NCBI RefSeq assembly: GCF_012317045.1
Contig: NZ_CP051154.1
Location: 1,612,001 to 1,676,000 of the forward strand
From: Leifsonia sp. PS1209
GTDB lineage: Bacteria; Actinomycetota; Actinomycetes; Actinomycetales; Microbacteriaceae
Reading direction: 5' to 3'
Length of the DNA stretch: 64,000 nt
In this document: one piece after another, positions 8,750-17,550 of the stretch
Numbering within the stretch: the stretch's first letter is position 1
Layout of the letters: each line of letters opens with the position of its first letter
Translations under genes and position numbers: made by a program
Notes under the pieces: model-generated
What the model was told of the DNA's origin: nothing
The model's database searches: none
What the model saw: only the letters and a program-made list of their open reading frames with translations

Positions 8750-9651
8750 GATTCGGCCTGATCTGGTCCGAGGCAGCGAACGGGCTGCGCCGCAACGTGT
8801 CGATGGTCGTCTCGGTCATCCTCGTCACCTTCATCTCGCTGACGTTCGTCGGCACGGCAGTGCTGCTGCAGATGCAGATCAACCAGATGAAGACCTACTG
8901 GTACGACCGCGCCCAGGTGGCCGTGTACATGTGCACGGAGACCGACAACTGTGTCGGAGGGGCGGCGAACGAGCAGACCATCGCCGCCGTGAAGAAGCAG
9001 CTCGAGTCTCCTGAGCTGTCCCCGTACATCCAGAAGTTCTACTTCCAGGATCAGAAGCAGGGCTACGAGCAGTTCAAGCAGCAGTTCAAGGGCAACCAGA
9101 TCGCCGACTTCGTCACGCCGGAGATGATCCCGCAGACGTTCTGGGTCAACCTGAAGGACCCGAGCAACTCGGCCGTGCTGACCGAGACGCTGTCCGGTGC
9201 CGCCGGTGTGCAGAGCGTCGTCGACCAGCGCAGTTACCTTGACCAGATCTTCTCGATCCTCCGCGCGGCCAGTTTCACCGCCATCGGCATCGCAGCGCTG
9301 ATGCTCGTGGCGGCGGCCTTGCTGATCGCCACGACCATCCGGCTGTCGGCGTTCTCGCGAAGACGGGAGCTGGGCATCATGCGGCTGGTGGGTGCGTCCA
9401 ACCGGTTCATCCAGACGCCGTTCATCCTGGAGGGCGTGTTCGCCGCACTGATCGGCTCGATCCTGGCGGCGGGGGCGGTGTACGGGATCGTGCACTTCTT
9501 CGTGCGCGGGTTCCTGTCCGAACGCATCCAGTCGATCAACTTCGTCGGGGAGGGGGATGCGCTCGTCGTGGCGCCCCTGCTGCTCCTCGTGGGGGTGGTT
9601 CTGGCGGCGGCGTCGGCGAACTTCGCGATCAGTCGCTACCTGAAGGTCTAG
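8746..9651 (+). CDS. ftsX: Cell-division permease-like protein FtsX
   Basis: A 301-residue membrane partner of FtsE. One transmembrane helix follows a short cytoplasmic N-terminus ([24 protein letters not shown]). Residues about 45-170 form the extracellular domain that contacts cell-wall hydrolases and contain a Cys pair (CTETDNC). Three more helices follow, with the FtsX/MacB signature [18 protein letters not shown] segment ([15 protein letters not shown]) in the loop before the last two. The ATG overlaps the ftsE stop (ATGA). In mycobacteria the equivalent complex activates RipC; the hydrolase partner here is not in the window. Confidence 0.96.
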   Translation: MRFGLIWSEAANGLRRNVSMVVSVILVTFISLTFVGTAVLLQMQINQMKTYWYDRAQVAVYMCTETDNCVGGAANEQTIAAVKKQLESPELSPYIQKFYFQDQKQGYEQFKQQFKGNQIADFVTPEMIPQTFWVNLKDPSNSAVLTETLSGAAGVQSVVDQRSYLDQIFSILRAASFTAIGIAALMLVAAALLIATTIRLSAFSRRRELGIMRLVGASNRFIQTPFILEGVFAALIGSILAAGAVYGIVHFFVRGFLSERIQSINFVGEGDALVVAPLLLLVGVVLAAASANFAISRYLKV

Positions 9652-9721
9652 TTCGCCATATACTGGATGGCTGCCTTGCGTACCGCGGGCGGCATCCGAT
9701 CGAACGCGTCAGGAGTGAGCT

Positions 9722-10198
9722 GTGCCCAGGGAACGTGGCCAGAAGGTGGTGGCCACCAATCGCAAAGCCCGCCACGACTACACCATCGAAGACACCTATG
9801 AGGCCGGTCTGGTCTTGACGGGGACCGAGGTGAAGTCGTTGAGGGCCGGTCGCGCATCCCTCGTGGACGGATACGCGTTCGTCGACGGAGGCGAGGCGTG
9901 GCTCGACGCCGTGCACATCCCGGAGTACGCGGACGGCACCTGGAACAACCACGCCCCGCGCCGCAAGCGCAAGCTGCTGCTGCACAAGGCGCAGATCCTC
10001 AAGATCCACAACAAGGTGAAAGAGGGCGGGTACACGATCGTCCCGCTGCAGATCTACTTCAGCGACGGGCGCGCGAAGGTCGAGATCGCGGTGGCCAAGG
10101 GCAAGCGCGAGTACGACAAGCGCCAGGCGCTGCGCGAGCGGCAGGACAAGCGCGAGGCCGACAGGGCCATGTCGAGCAGGAAGCACCTGGGCGAGTAG
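9722..10198 (+). CDS. smpB: SsrA-binding protein
   Basis: A 158-residue SmpB, the protein partner of tmRNA in trans-translation, which rescues ribosomes stalled on non-stop mRNA. The conserved blocks are [31 protein letters not shown] at the N-terminus (OB fold), [15 protein letters not shown] in the centre and the basic C-terminal tail with [17 protein letters not shown] that enters the empty mRNA channel. The GTG start has AGGAG seven bases upstream. Its RNA partner ssrA lies 1.6 kb downstream. Confidence 0.98.
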   Translation: MPRERGQKVVATNRKARHDYTIEDTYEAGLVLTGTEVKSLRAGRASLVDGYAFVDGGEAWLDAVHIPEYADGTWNNHAPRRKRKLLLHKAQILKIHNKVKEGGYTIVPLQIYFSDGRAKVEIAVAKGKREYDKRQALRERQDKREADRAMSSRKHLGE

Positions 10199-10274
10199 CC
10201 GCGGCAGCGCCTCGGCGTGACGCACGCTGGGGGAGCGCGGGTGGCGCGTCGGGGGCGCGTGGCAGACTGAACGC

Positions 10275-11015
10275 ATGAGTTCGATCGCACCGCGCATCCC
10301 CGTGAACGGCACGTACAACTTCCGCGATGTCGGCGGCTACCGGGCCGACGGCGGAACGATCCGATCGGGCAAGCTGTTCCGTTCGGACGGCCTGCACTCG
10401 CTGGGCGAGACGGGCAAGGACGCGCTGCGCGAGCTAGGCGTGCGGGTGATCATCGACCTGCGCGACGACTTCGAGGTGAAGACGCTGCCGGACGACCTCG
10501 ACGGGCTGGACGTGGAGGTGCTGCACCTGCCGGTGTTCGAGGGTTCCGGCGCCTCCCAGGCCACGATCGGCGCGACCCTGGCCGACCTGTACGCGAAGAT
10601 CGTGCTGCAGCACACGGATGTGGTGATCACCGCCTTGCGCGAGATCGCGGACACCGGGGACGAGGGCGTGGTGGTGCACTGCACGGCGGGCAAAGACCGC
10701 ACGGGCATCGTGATCGCGCTCGCCCTGCTGGCGGCCGGCGTCGACAGGCAGACGGTGGTCGACGACTACGCGCGCACGCAGGCGAACCTCGCCGGCCCCT
10801 GGCTCGAAGGCATGCTGAAGCTGGTGCAGAGCCACGGCGTCGAGGTGACTCCCGATCTGCGCGTGATCATGGGAGGCAGCCCGCCGGAAGCGCTCGAGTC
10901 GGCGCTCGACCTGATCGACCGCGAGCGGGGAGGCGTCCACGCCTACCTGAAGGACGCCGGGCTGGACGACCTGGAACTGCCCAAGCTGCGCTCGGTGCTG
11001 GTCGAGGAGAGCTGA
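10275..11015 (+). CDS. Tyrosine-protein phosphatase (PtpB/Iphp-like, DSP superfamily)
   Basis: A 246-residue cysteine phosphatase. The P-loop HCTAGKDRTG (C-x5-R) carries the catalytic Cys and Arg and belongs to the lipid/tyrosine-phosphatase subgroup with a lysine in the loop (CxxGKDR), like mycobacterial PtpB. The N-terminus has the family motif NFRDVGGYRADGGTIRSGKLFRSDGL. No signal peptide is visible, so it is probably cytoplasmic, or exported without a classical signal as proposed for PtpB. Substrate may be phosphoprotein or phosphoinositide. It follows smpB by 76 bp and lies tail-to-tail with a SIMPL-domain gene. Confidence 0.9.
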   Translation: MSSIAPRIPVNGTYNFRDVGGYRADGGTIRSGKLFRSDGLHSLGETGKDALRELGVRVIIDLRDDFEVKTLPDDLDGLDVEVLHLPVFEGSGASQATIGATLADLYAKIVLQHTDVVITALREIADTGDEGVVVHCTAGKDRTGIVIALALLAAGVDRQTVVDDYARTQANLAGPWLEGMLKLVQSHGVEVTPDLRVIMGGSPPEALESALDLIDRERGGVHAYLKDAGLDDLELPKLRSVLVEES

Positions 11016-11037
11016 CGCGGGGTCGCGGCGTCGCGGC

Positions 11038-11706
11038 TCAGGATGCGGCGAAACGCGCGTGCACCTGAACCGCGATGGTGATGTCCTCCGGCTTCAACGC
11101 CAGCGTCCCACCGCTGACGTCCGCGGACGCCGCCCTCGCGAACATCGGCTGCGACTGCTGCTGTGTGGACGTGTGGTCGCCGAGCATTCCCGGGTCGCTG
11201 AGCGCGAGCGGCTTGACGGAGCCGAGCCCGAGGCTGGTGGCGTAGACGGTCGCCTTCGCGACGGCGTTCTCGACCGCCCGGCGTCGCGCCTCCTGCACCA
11301 GGGTCTGCTTGCGCGCCTCCGTCAGTGCCCAGGTCACGCCGGACACGGTGACGCCGTCGAGCAGCGACACGACGCCGACCCAATCGGACAGTGCGGCGAG
11401 GTCGCTGAACTTCGCCTCGATGCCGACCTGGGCGTGGTAGACGATCGGCAGCTGCTTGCCGTTCTGGTTCCACGGCCGCTCGCCCCACACCCGCAACTGG
11501 TCGGACGACCACCAGGTGACTGGCCCCGACTGCGGATTGTGGATGTCCCGCAGCTCGCTGGTGAGGGAGCGGTGGCGCTGCGTCGTGAGCGCGAGCACCT
11601 CATCCCGGCTCGGTCCGTCGTACGCAACGGTGAGGCGGACGGTGCCGCGTTCGGCAGGCTGATGCAGTTCGTATTCGCCCTGGACGGTGATGATCGTGTC
11701 GGCCAT
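11038..11706 (-). CDS. SIMPL (DUF541) domain protein
   Basis: A 222-residue protein of the SIMPL/DUF541 family, known from BP26-type proteins of poorly defined function. It opens MADTIITVQGEYELHQPAERGTVRLTVAYDGPS, the usual first strand of the domain, and ends with the paired strands KPEDITIAVQVHARFAAS. No signal peptide or membrane segment is seen, whereas many relatives are secreted. The ATG at 11706 has a GGAAG ribosome-binding site. The same frame continues upstream into ssrA sequence, but that extension is not coding. Confidence 0.85.
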   Translation of the reverse strand: MADTIITVQGEYELHQPAERGTVRLTVAYDGPSRDEVLALTTQRHRSLTSELRDIHNPQSGPVTWWSSDQLRVWGERPWNQNGKQLPIVYHAQVGIEAKFSDLAALSDWVGVVSLLDGVTVSGVTWALTEARKQTLVQEARRRAVENAVAKATVYATSLGLGSVKPLALSDPGMLGDHTSTQQQSQPMFARAASADVSGGTLALKPEDITIAVQVHARFAAS

Positions 11707-11744
11707 CTTCCGATCGTGGCATAGAACGGGGCCTCGGGATGTTG

Positions 11745-11750
11745 TAGGAT
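11745..11750 (+). promoter_or_regulatory. Possible -10 element of the ssrA promoter
   Basis: TAGGAT at this place, with a weak TAGAAC at 11722-11727 seventeen bases before it, is the best promoter-like pair ahead of ssrA. It lies in the divergent gap between the SIMPL gene and ssrA, and would start a precursor that includes the long flanking stem. Confidence 0.3.
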
Positions 11751-11793
11751 AAGAAGCTCGCCGCAAGCGGTGAGAACAGTATCTGGACAACTC

Positions 11794-12251
11794 AACAGCG
11801 CGTGACAGCGACCCAGCCTCACCGGCTGCGCATGGGGATGATCGGTTTCGACATTGTCTGCGAGAGTGTGAGAAGCGGGTCGAGGATGCATGCTTATCTC
11901 GTAAACGATGCATGCAAAAAACAAGTGCCAATTCAAAGAGCACTGTCTCTGCCAAGGCAGACTTCGCCCTCGCGGCGTAAGTTCTTCCAAAGCAACTTAT
12001 GAGACCGTCAAGCCGGGAATAGCTCTCTACCCGGATTCTGGCGTCATCTAGAGAGCTTGCCTCCATGTTGAGTATCAGGGCGTGGAGGGACGTGCACTGA
12101 TGCTGGGCTCGTCGGTTTAGGTGCCAGTGGCAAATTCCGGAGCCGAGTAGAACGTCAACACTGGCTACACCCGTAGAAGGCATATGACCACAGCAGTGGA
12201 CGGGGGTTCAATTCCCCCCATCTCCACCATCGGTCGCTGTCACGCGTTGTT
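11794..12251 (+). other. Long flanking stem of the tmRNA precursor
   Basis: Positions 11794-11813 and 12232-12251 are complementary over 20 consecutive pairs, 19 Watson-Crick and one G-U (11798 with 12247). They enclose the mature tmRNA exactly, leaving 20 bases on the 5' side and two on the 3' side. Such a stem in the primary transcript would bring the ends together and offer a double-stranded target for maturation nucleases. Confidence 0.7.
11834..12229 (+). ncRNA. ssrA: Transfer-messenger RNA
   Basis: A one-piece tmRNA of 396 nucleotides. The 5' GGGGATG pairs with the 3' CATCTCC next to A-CCA, giving the tRNA-like acceptor stem with the third-position G-U typical of tmRNA. The T arm GGGGG-TTCAATT-CCCCC precedes it. 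The internal reading frame begins at the GCC resume codon (11928-11930) and ends TAA at 11979-11981, encoding the proteolysis tag ANSKSTVSAKADFALAA, 17 residues long with the expected ALAA end. It functions with SmpB in ribosome rescue and in targeting nascent chains to ClpXP and other proteases. Confidence 0.96.
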
Positions 12252-12291
12252 CGAGTCCCGCGAAGTCCCCGCCCACCGGCCCCCTGCGAGT

Positions 12292-12297
12292 TAGGGT
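12292..12297 (+). promoter_or_regulatory. Probable -10 element of a leaderless transcript
   Basis: TAGGGT ends six bases before the GTG of the formylglycine-generating enzyme gene. No separate Shine-Dalgarno is needed if transcription starts at the GTG; GAGG inside the gap is an alternative weak ribosome-binding site. Confidence 0.4.
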
Positions 12298-12303
12298 GAG
12301 GTC

Positions 12304-13218
12304 GTGAAGTCACGGACGCGGGACATGGTGTTGATCGACGGCGGCTCGTTCCTGATGGGATCGGACGAGTTCTATCCCGACGAACGGCCCGTCCATGAGC
12401 GCGACGTCCGTTCGTTCTCGATCGACCGCTATGAAGTCACGAACGAGCAGTACGCGGAGTTCGTCGATTCGACCGGCTACGTGACCGTCGCAGAGCGCGA
12501 GCTCGACCCTGCGGCGTTCCCCGGAGCCGATCCCGCTTCCCTCGTCCCCGGCTCGATGGTGTTCACCCCGTCGGCCGGTCCGGTCGATCTGAACGACTGG
12601 CGCAACTGGTGGACGTGGACGCCGGGCGCCTTCTGGCGGCGGCCGTTCGGACCGGGCTCGTCCATCGCCGACCGGATGCAGCATCCGGTCGTGCACGTCG
12701 CGTTCGAGGACGCCCGGGCGTATGCGGGGTGGGCAGGGCTGCGTCTCCCGACCGAGGCCGAGCACGAGTACGCGGCCCGGGGAGGCCTGGATGGGGCGCG
12801 TTTCGCCTGGGGCGAGGAGATCTATCCGGACGGCACCGCGCAGGCGAACTCCTGGCTCGGCCGCTTCCCGTACGACAACCAGGGTGTCGGCGGCACCGCG
12901 CCCGTCGGTTCGTACCCGGCCAACGGATACGGGCTCTACGAAATGGTCGGCAACGTCTGGGAATGGACGTCCGACTACTACACGCCCCGGCATCTGCGTC
13001 TGTCCGATAAGCCGGTGGATGCCGGTAAGCGGCAGAACCTGCTCGCAACGGCGAGCGCCCAGCCGGAGTTCCCGGAGATCGCGCGGCGCGTGCTCAAGGG
13101 CGGATCGCACCTGTGCTCGCCGGACTATTGTCTTCGGTTCCGTCCCGCTGCGCGCTCACCCCAGGCGGAGGACACAGGCATGTCGCACATCGGGTTCCGC
13201 TGCGCACGCGACGCCTGA
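12304..13218 (+). CDS. Formylglycine-generating enzyme (sulfatase maturase, SUMF1 family)
   Basis: A 304-residue FGE-sulfatase domain protein. It should oxidise the active-site cysteine of type I sulfatases to Calpha-formylglycine, using O2 and copper. The fold signatures are MVLIDGGSFLMGSDEFYPDERPVHE at the start, PVVHVAFEDARAYAGWAG and LRLPTEAEHEYAARGG in the middle, and NVWEWTSDYY. The two catalytic cysteines are present as Cys271 and Cys276 in GGSHLCSPDYCLRFRPAAR, with the five-residue spacing of genuine aerobic FGEs; many SUMF1-like relatives lack them. No signal peptide is seen, so it acts in the cytoplasm. A sulfatase with the matching CTPGR motif lies 1.1 kb downstream. Confidence 0.94.
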   Translation: MKSRTRDMVLIDGGSFLMGSDEFYPDERPVHERDVRSFSIDRYEVTNEQYAEFVDSTGYVTVAERELDPAAFPGADPASLVPGSMVFTPSAGPVDLNDWRNWWTWTPGAFWRRPFGPGSSIADRMQHPVVHVAFEDARAYAGWAGLRLPTEAEHEYAARGGLDGARFAWGEEIYPDGTAQANSWLGRFPYDNQGVGGTAPVGSYPANGYGLYEMVGNVWEWTSDYYTPRHLRLSDKPVDAGKRQNLLATASAQPEFPEIARRVLKGGSHLCSPDYCLRFRPAARSPQAEDTGMSHIGFRCARDA

Positions 13219-13240
13219 ACCGCCTCGCGGCGGTCGAGGC

Positions 13241-14179
13241 TCACGCTGACGGAGCCGCCGGGAAGATCTCCGACCAGTCGTTCTTGACGCTGACGACGGT
13301 GTAGCCACGAGCATCCGCCTCGGCGAGCGCCCGCTCGGCACCCTTGTCGTACGGGATGTCTCCGCGGCCGGTGTCGTCGTCGTGGTGGATGAGCAGTGCG
13401 AGGCCGGTGCCGGAGTGACGGGTGAAGTCCAGCATCGGGATGTCGCCGTTGGCGTTGCCCCCGGCGAGCAACGGCCGCCGGCCGATGCGGTTCCAGATGC
13501 GCGCTGGTTTCTCGAGTCCGTCGTCGAAGAAGGCGAGGGATGCGCCATACCGCAGTTCTCCGGATTCCTCGTCGTACGTCAGTTCGTACGCCGACCCGAC
13601 GACGCGTTCGGGGGGAACGCCGTAATAACCCTCCGACATGGGACGCATGAAGTCCCGTTCGCCCGCCGACACGATGTAGCAGACGAAGCCGTTGGCGCCG
13701 AGGTAGTGCAGCAGCTCGACCATCGGCTGGTAGACCGTCTGGGCGTACGGTCTGTCCAGGACAGGGTGGTGCGCCGTGCGGTAGAACTCGGACACGGAAC
13801 GGGCGTAGTCCTCGACGCTGCTCTGTTCCGTCACTTCGACGAGGGCGCCGATGAGCGCGTGGAGGTCGTCGTCGTCGCCGTCGTAGTGCTTGTCGACGGC
13901 TGCTCCGATCCACGAGAGGTCGCCGCTGGCCACGGCGGTGTACGGCTGGTGCCGTGCGAGTGCGGGGTCGGCGCGGAGTCTGGTGCGCCATTGCTCCACG
14001 ACGTAGTGCAGTTGCGTCGGCATCGGCTTCTCGATCCAGAGGGTGCCGTCGTTGTCGAAGACCGCGACCCGCTGCTCGACAGGGACCGCCCCCGGTCCTG
14101 TCGCGACCGACTCGACGAAGGAGACGATCGCCGCCAGGGTCGGGGTGTCTCGCCAGGACGCTAGGTGCGGTTCAGCCAT
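13241..14179 (-). CDS. HAD-superfamily phosphatase
   Basis: A 312-residue haloacid dehalogenase-type hydrolase. The catalytic motif is FDNDGTLW with the nucleophile Asp42 and acid/base Asp44. YIVSAGERDFMRP supplies motif II (Ser). Motif III and IV follow as EKPARIW and GGNANGDIPML, where the Asp binds magnesium. A cap domain fills residues 60-150. The physiological substrate is unknown; phosphoserine-phosphatase-like folds are closest. The ATG follows a GAGG sequence and faces away from the sulfatase across a 148-bp divergent gap; it is convergent with the FGE gene. Confidence 0.88.
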   Translation of the reverse strand: MAEPHLASWRDTPTLAAIVSFVESVATGPGAVPVEQRVAVFDNDGTLWIEKPMPTQLHYVVEQWRTRLRADPALARHQPYTAVASGDLSWIGAAVDKHYDGDDDDLHALIGALVEVTEQSSVEDYARSVSEFYRTAHHPVLDRPYAQTVYQPMVELLHYLGANGFVCYIVSAGERDFMRPMSEGYYGVPPERVVGSAYELTYDEESGELRYGASLAFFDDGLEKPARIWNRIGRRPLLAGGNANGDIPMLDFTRHSGTGLALLIHHDDDTGRGDIPYDKGAERALAEADARGYTVVSVKNDWSEIFPAAPSA

Positions 14180-14327
14180 CGTGAGCCTCCTCGATCGCCG
14201 CGGCTCGGATGGAGTCAGCGCAGGTGCTGCAATTTTCCACCACTTTCGCCGAGAGAACGAGTCTGTTGCGAAGCCTTTCCAGTTGCTAGGGTCCAGCCAT
14301 ATCGTTCCGTTATGCGAGGGGGCTCGG

Positions 14328-15809
14328 ATGCCTGAGAAGCCGAACATCATCCTGTTCATGTCTGACGATGTCGGTTGGGGGGATCTGGGCTGCTACGGCG
14401 GCGGCGAGAACCGTGGCGCGCCGACGCCCAACCTCGATCGCCTCGCCGCTGAGGGCTTGCAGTTCTTGTCGTTCTACGGGCAGCCGAGCTGCACGCCGGG
14501 ACGGGCTGCGGCGATCACCGGCCGACTCCCGATCCGCAGCGGCATGACCACTGTCGCTTTCCCCGGCCAGGGCGGCGGACTTCCGGCGGCAGAGTGGACG
14601 TTGGCCAGCGTGCTCAAGAAGGCGGACTACGACACCTGCCACATCGGCAAATGGCATCTCGGAGAGGCCGACTACGCCATGCCGACCGCTCACGGGTTCG
14701 ATCAGATGTTCAACACGACCCTCTACCACCTGAACGCGTACACATACACCGACAAGGCGTACAACCCGGACTTCCCGTTCGACGATCCGGCCACCATGAA
14801 GATGTGGGGCAATGTGACCGGCGCTCTGGAAGGCACGACGGGGGAGCAGCCGCACGAGGTGGAGAAGGTCGACTCGTCGAACATCCCGTTCATCGACGAG
14901 AAGTCGACGGCTATCGCGCTGGACTACCTCGAGGAACACGCCGCCGGCGAGAACCCGTTCTTCCTGTACCTCAATACCGCCAAGCTGCACCAGCCGAACC
15001 TGCCGCATCCGGATTTCGAAGGTTCTTCGCTCGCGAAGTCGAAGTATCTCGACTCCCTCGTCGAACTCGATCACCGGGTCGGGCAGGTCGTCGACAAGGT
15101 CCGGGAGCTGGGCATCGCCGAGAACACCCTGATCATCTGGACGACGGACAACGGCGCGTGGCAGGACGTGTATCCCGACTGCGGCTACACGCCGTACCGA
15201 GGCACCAAGGGAACCGACTACGAGGGCGGCAGCCGTGTCCCCGCCATCGCGTGGTGGCCGGGGACCATCGAGGCCGGGCGGCGCAATTCCGAGATCGTCG
15301 GGTCGCTGGATCTGATGGCGACGTTCGCGAGCATTGCGGGCGTGGACCTTCCGACCGAGGATCGCGACGGCGAACCGACCATTTTCGACAGTTACGACCA
15401 GACCGCCCTCCTGAAAGGCGAGGGCCCGTCGACGCGAGATCACTGGTTCTACATGACCGAGACGGAGGCCATCCCGGGCGCCATCCGCCTCGGCAAGTGG
15501 AAAGCGATCTGGAACGTCCGCGACGGCTGGCGCGGCCCCGCGTCATACACGGCGATCGTGCCGGAGCTGTTCGACCTGTGGCAGGACCCGCAGGAGCGGT
15601 ACGACATCTTCATGAACAGTTTCGCCGAGAAGACCTGGCAGCTGCCGCAGATGGCCGACCGGTTGCTCGGAGTGCTTCCCACGTACACGAAGTACCCCAA
15701 CCGGCCGATCCAGACCGCGGGCATCAGCTATGCGATCTTCGAGACCGACGACGCTCAGGTGCAGGAGCAGATCAAGAAGATGCTTCACGGGCTCTCGTCG
15801 TCGAACTGA
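14328..15809 (+). CDS. Arylsulfatase (type I, formylglycine-dependent)
   Basis: A 493-residue sulfatase that hydrolyses sulfate esters. NIILFMSDDVGWGDLGCYGG at the start holds the calcium-binding Asp pair. The maturation signature CTPGRAAAITGR begins at Cys55 and fits C-x-P-x-R-x4-T-G, so Cys55 is the residue to be converted to formylglycine. CHIGKWHLGE and TTDNGAWQDVYPDCGYTP contribute further active-site residues. There is no signal peptide, so the enzyme appears cytoplasmic, like the neighbouring FGE. The ATG has GAGGGGG upstream; the frame stays open before it but overlaps the divergent HAD gene. Natural substrate unknown. Confidence 0.95.
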   Translation: MPEKPNIILFMSDDVGWGDLGCYGGGENRGAPTPNLDRLAAEGLQFLSFYGQPSCTPGRAAAITGRLPIRSGMTTVAFPGQGGGLPAAEWTLASVLKKADYDTCHIGKWHLGEADYAMPTAHGFDQMFNTTLYHLNAYTYTDKAYNPDFPFDDPATMKMWGNVTGALEGTTGEQPHEVEKVDSSNIPFIDEKSTAIALDYLEEHAAGENPFFLYLNTAKLHQPNLPHPDFEGSSLAKSKYLDSLVELDHRVGQVVDKVRELGIAENTLIIWTTDNGAWQDVYPDCGYTPYRGTKGTDYEGGSRVPAIAWWPGTIEAGRRNSEIVGSLDLMATFASIAGVDLPTEDRDGEPTIFDSYDQTALLKGEGPSTRDHWFYMTETEAIPGAIRLGKWKAIWNVRDGWRGPASYTAIVPELFDLWQDPQERYDIFMNSFAEKTWQLPQMADRLLGVLPTYTKYPNRPIQTAGISYAIFETDDAQVQEQIKKMLHGLSSSN

Positions 15810-15818
15810 TCGCAGATC

Positions 15819-15848
15819 GGGCGGGGGCGGCTTTTCCCGCCTCCGCCC
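15819..15848. terminator. GC-rich hairpin after the sulfatase
   Basis: GGGCGGGGGCGG and CCGCCTCCGCCC pair over 12 bp with one G-U, around a 6-base loop. It starts ten bases past the sulfatase stop. There is no U-run on the plus strand, so it may act as a weak or factor-dependent terminator, or lower readthrough into the thioesterase gene. Confidence 0.45.
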
Positions 15849-15864
15849 GCCAGAATGGTGTGCG

Positions 15865-16659
15865 ATGAGCGCATACTTCGAACGTCTCGACGACAGCCGT
15901 TTCCGTCCGCTGCCCGACGCCGGCGGGGCGTGGAACGATGCGGAGATCCACTTCAGTCCGCTCGGCGGCCTGATCGCGCACGCGATGGATGTCCACCGGG
16001 CGGCGCACGGTGCGGCCGGGATGTCTCTCGCCCGGCTCAGCTTCGACATCCTGGGGTTTCTCGCCGCCGACGTGTGCGAGATCGCGGTGGAGACGCTGCG
16101 TCCGGGGCGGACGATCGAGCTGGTGCAGGCGACCCTCGCCATCGCGGGGAGGGCCGTCGTGCTGGCGCGCGGCTGGTACACGATCGACAGCGACACCCGC
16201 GAGGTCGCCGGCGGCGAGTCGGCGACGTTCTCCGTGCCGGAGGAGGGGCACGAGTGGGGGATCGCGGACACTTGGCCCGGTGGCTACGTCGCTTCGCTCG
16301 AGATGCGCGCCGAGGAGCCGCCGCGGCCCGGACGGGGGATGGCGTGGCTCCGCACCGATCGGGAGCTCGTGGCCGGGGAGGCCGTCAGCGCGCATGCCGC
16401 GTTCATCGCCCTGGTCGACACCGCCAACGGGATCGCCGTTCGCCAGCAGCCCGGCGAGTGGATGTTCCCCAACCTCGACCTCACGATCCACCTGCACACG
16501 CAGCCCACCGGACGCTGGGTCGGGCTCGACACGACCGTCACGTTCGGGCCGACCGGGCAGGGGCTGACCAGTTCCGGGCTCCACGACGAACGGGGACCGG
16601 TGGGGAGGGCGGAGCAGACGCTGACCGTCCGGCGGCCGGCGGCGCCCGGCTCCCGTTAA
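15865..16659 (+). CDS. Acyl-CoA thioesterase-like double-hotdog protein
   Basis: A 264-residue protein resembling the TesB-like acyl-CoA thioesterase family: AYFERLDDSRFRPLPDAGGAW-type start, GGLIAHAMDVHR helix of the first hotdog, LARLSFDILGFL and ETLRPGRTIELVQATL strands, then a second hotdog ending FPNLDLTIHLHTQPTGRWVGLDT. Expected activity is hydrolysis of acyl-CoA to free acid and CoA, but the acyl group is unknown. It is cytoplasmic. A strong hairpin precedes the gene and no clear ribosome-binding site is visible. It lies between the sulfatase and the GntR regulator. Confidence 0.82.
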   Translation: MSAYFERLDDSRFRPLPDAGGAWNDAEIHFSPLGGLIAHAMDVHRAAHGAAGMSLARLSFDILGFLAADVCEIAVETLRPGRTIELVQATLAIAGRAVVLARGWYTIDSDTREVAGGESATFSVPEEGHEWGIADTWPGGYVASLEMRAEEPPRPGRGMAWLRTDRELVAGEAVSAHAAFIALVDTANGIAVRQQPGEWMFPNLDLTIHLHTQPTGRWVGLDTTVTFGPTGQGLTSSGLHDERGPVGRAEQTLTVRRPAAPGSR

Positions 16660-16704
16660 GCCCCGCGCCACCTGCCGGTCTCCCGGCCGCCGTACGCTCC
16701 TGGG

Positions 16705-17451
16705 GTGCCGCAGCAGAGTGAGAGCCCCCGCACCATCGCGTCGCAGGACATCGCCGCCGACCTGCGGAGGCGCATCCAGTCGGGGGAGTTCGTGGCGGGG
16801 ATGCGGTTGCCGAGCGAGGCGTCGCTGGCGGAGGAGTACCGGGTGACCAGGAGCCTCGTGCGCGGGGCGATGGCGAAGCTGGCGCGGCAGTCGCTGGTGC
16901 TCGCGCGGCCGAGGGACGGCTGGATGGTGCAGGCTCGGCACCACACCCAGGTGTTCGACAGGATGCTGTCGTTCGCCCAGTGGGCGGAGGCCGGCGGGCG
17001 GGTCGCCGGCGGGCTGATCTCGGAACGGGTGCGGCGTGGGGCGGATGCGCGGGAGGCGCAGCAGCTGGGGGTGCGGCCGGGCGAGCGCATCCTGTGCTTC
17101 ACCAGGGTGCGGACGCTGGACGGGCTGGTGGTGATGGTGGAGCGGTCGGCGTGGGCGCCGTGGGTGGCGGACGTGGTCGACGCGATGCCAGACGACGTGG
17201 CGTCGACCACGGCGGCGCTGGCGCTGGAGGGGATCAGGGTGACGTCCGGCAGCCACCGGATCGAGGCGGTCGCCGCGTCCACTCAGGATGCGGCGCTGCT
17301 GCGGGTGCGGCGGTCCAGCCCGCTGCTGCAGGTGTCGCGCACGACGGCGACGAGGGATGGCCGGGTCGTGGAGCTCGGGGTCGACCGGTATCTGGCCGGA
17401 ACGATCGCGTTCGACGTGAACGCGGGGGAGAGCACCCGCGCGGTGGTGTGA
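16705..17451 (+). CDS. GntR/HutC-family transcriptional regulator
   Basis: A 248-residue regulator. The N-terminal winged helix (IAADLRRRIQSGEFVAGMRLPSEASLAEEYRVTRSLVRGAMAKL) fits GntR. The C-terminal UTRA ligand domain (residues about 90-245) ends with YLAGTIAFDVNAG. HutC-type regulators usually sense a small metabolite such as a sugar phosphate or histidine derivative. Target genes are not obvious; the thioesterase upstream or the phospholipase downstream are candidates. The GTG start lacks a ribosome-binding site, but TACGCT about seven bases before it could start a leaderless mRNA. Confidence 0.9.
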   Translation: MPQQSESPRTIASQDIAADLRRRIQSGEFVAGMRLPSEASLAEEYRVTRSLVRGAMAKLARQSLVLARPRDGWMVQARHHTQVFDRMLSFAQWAEAGGRVAGGLISERVRRGADAREAQQLGVRPGERILCFTRVRTLDGLVVMVERSAWAPWVADVVDAMPDDVASTTAALALEGIRVTSGSHRIEAVAASTQDAALLRVRRSSPLLQVSRTTATRDGRVVELGVDRYLAGTIAFDVNAGESTRAVV

Positions 17452-17550
17452 CAGTCGCATCGCGACGCCGTCCGGCGACGCCGTCCCGCGACGCCCAGTG
17501 TGAACACTCGGCGTGCGAATTCGGCCGTGCACGCGCATCCGGGGTCTTCG

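Noticed and set aside
11707..12183. N-terminal extension of the SIMPL-domain frame
   Set aside because: It overlaps the tmRNA on the other strand. The ATG at 11706 has a ribosome-binding site and starts exactly at the domain boundary.
14043..14327. Upstream extension of the sulfatase frame
   Set aside because: It runs into the divergent HAD gene. The ATG at 14328 has GAGGGGG before it and begins at the conserved NIILFMSDD strand.
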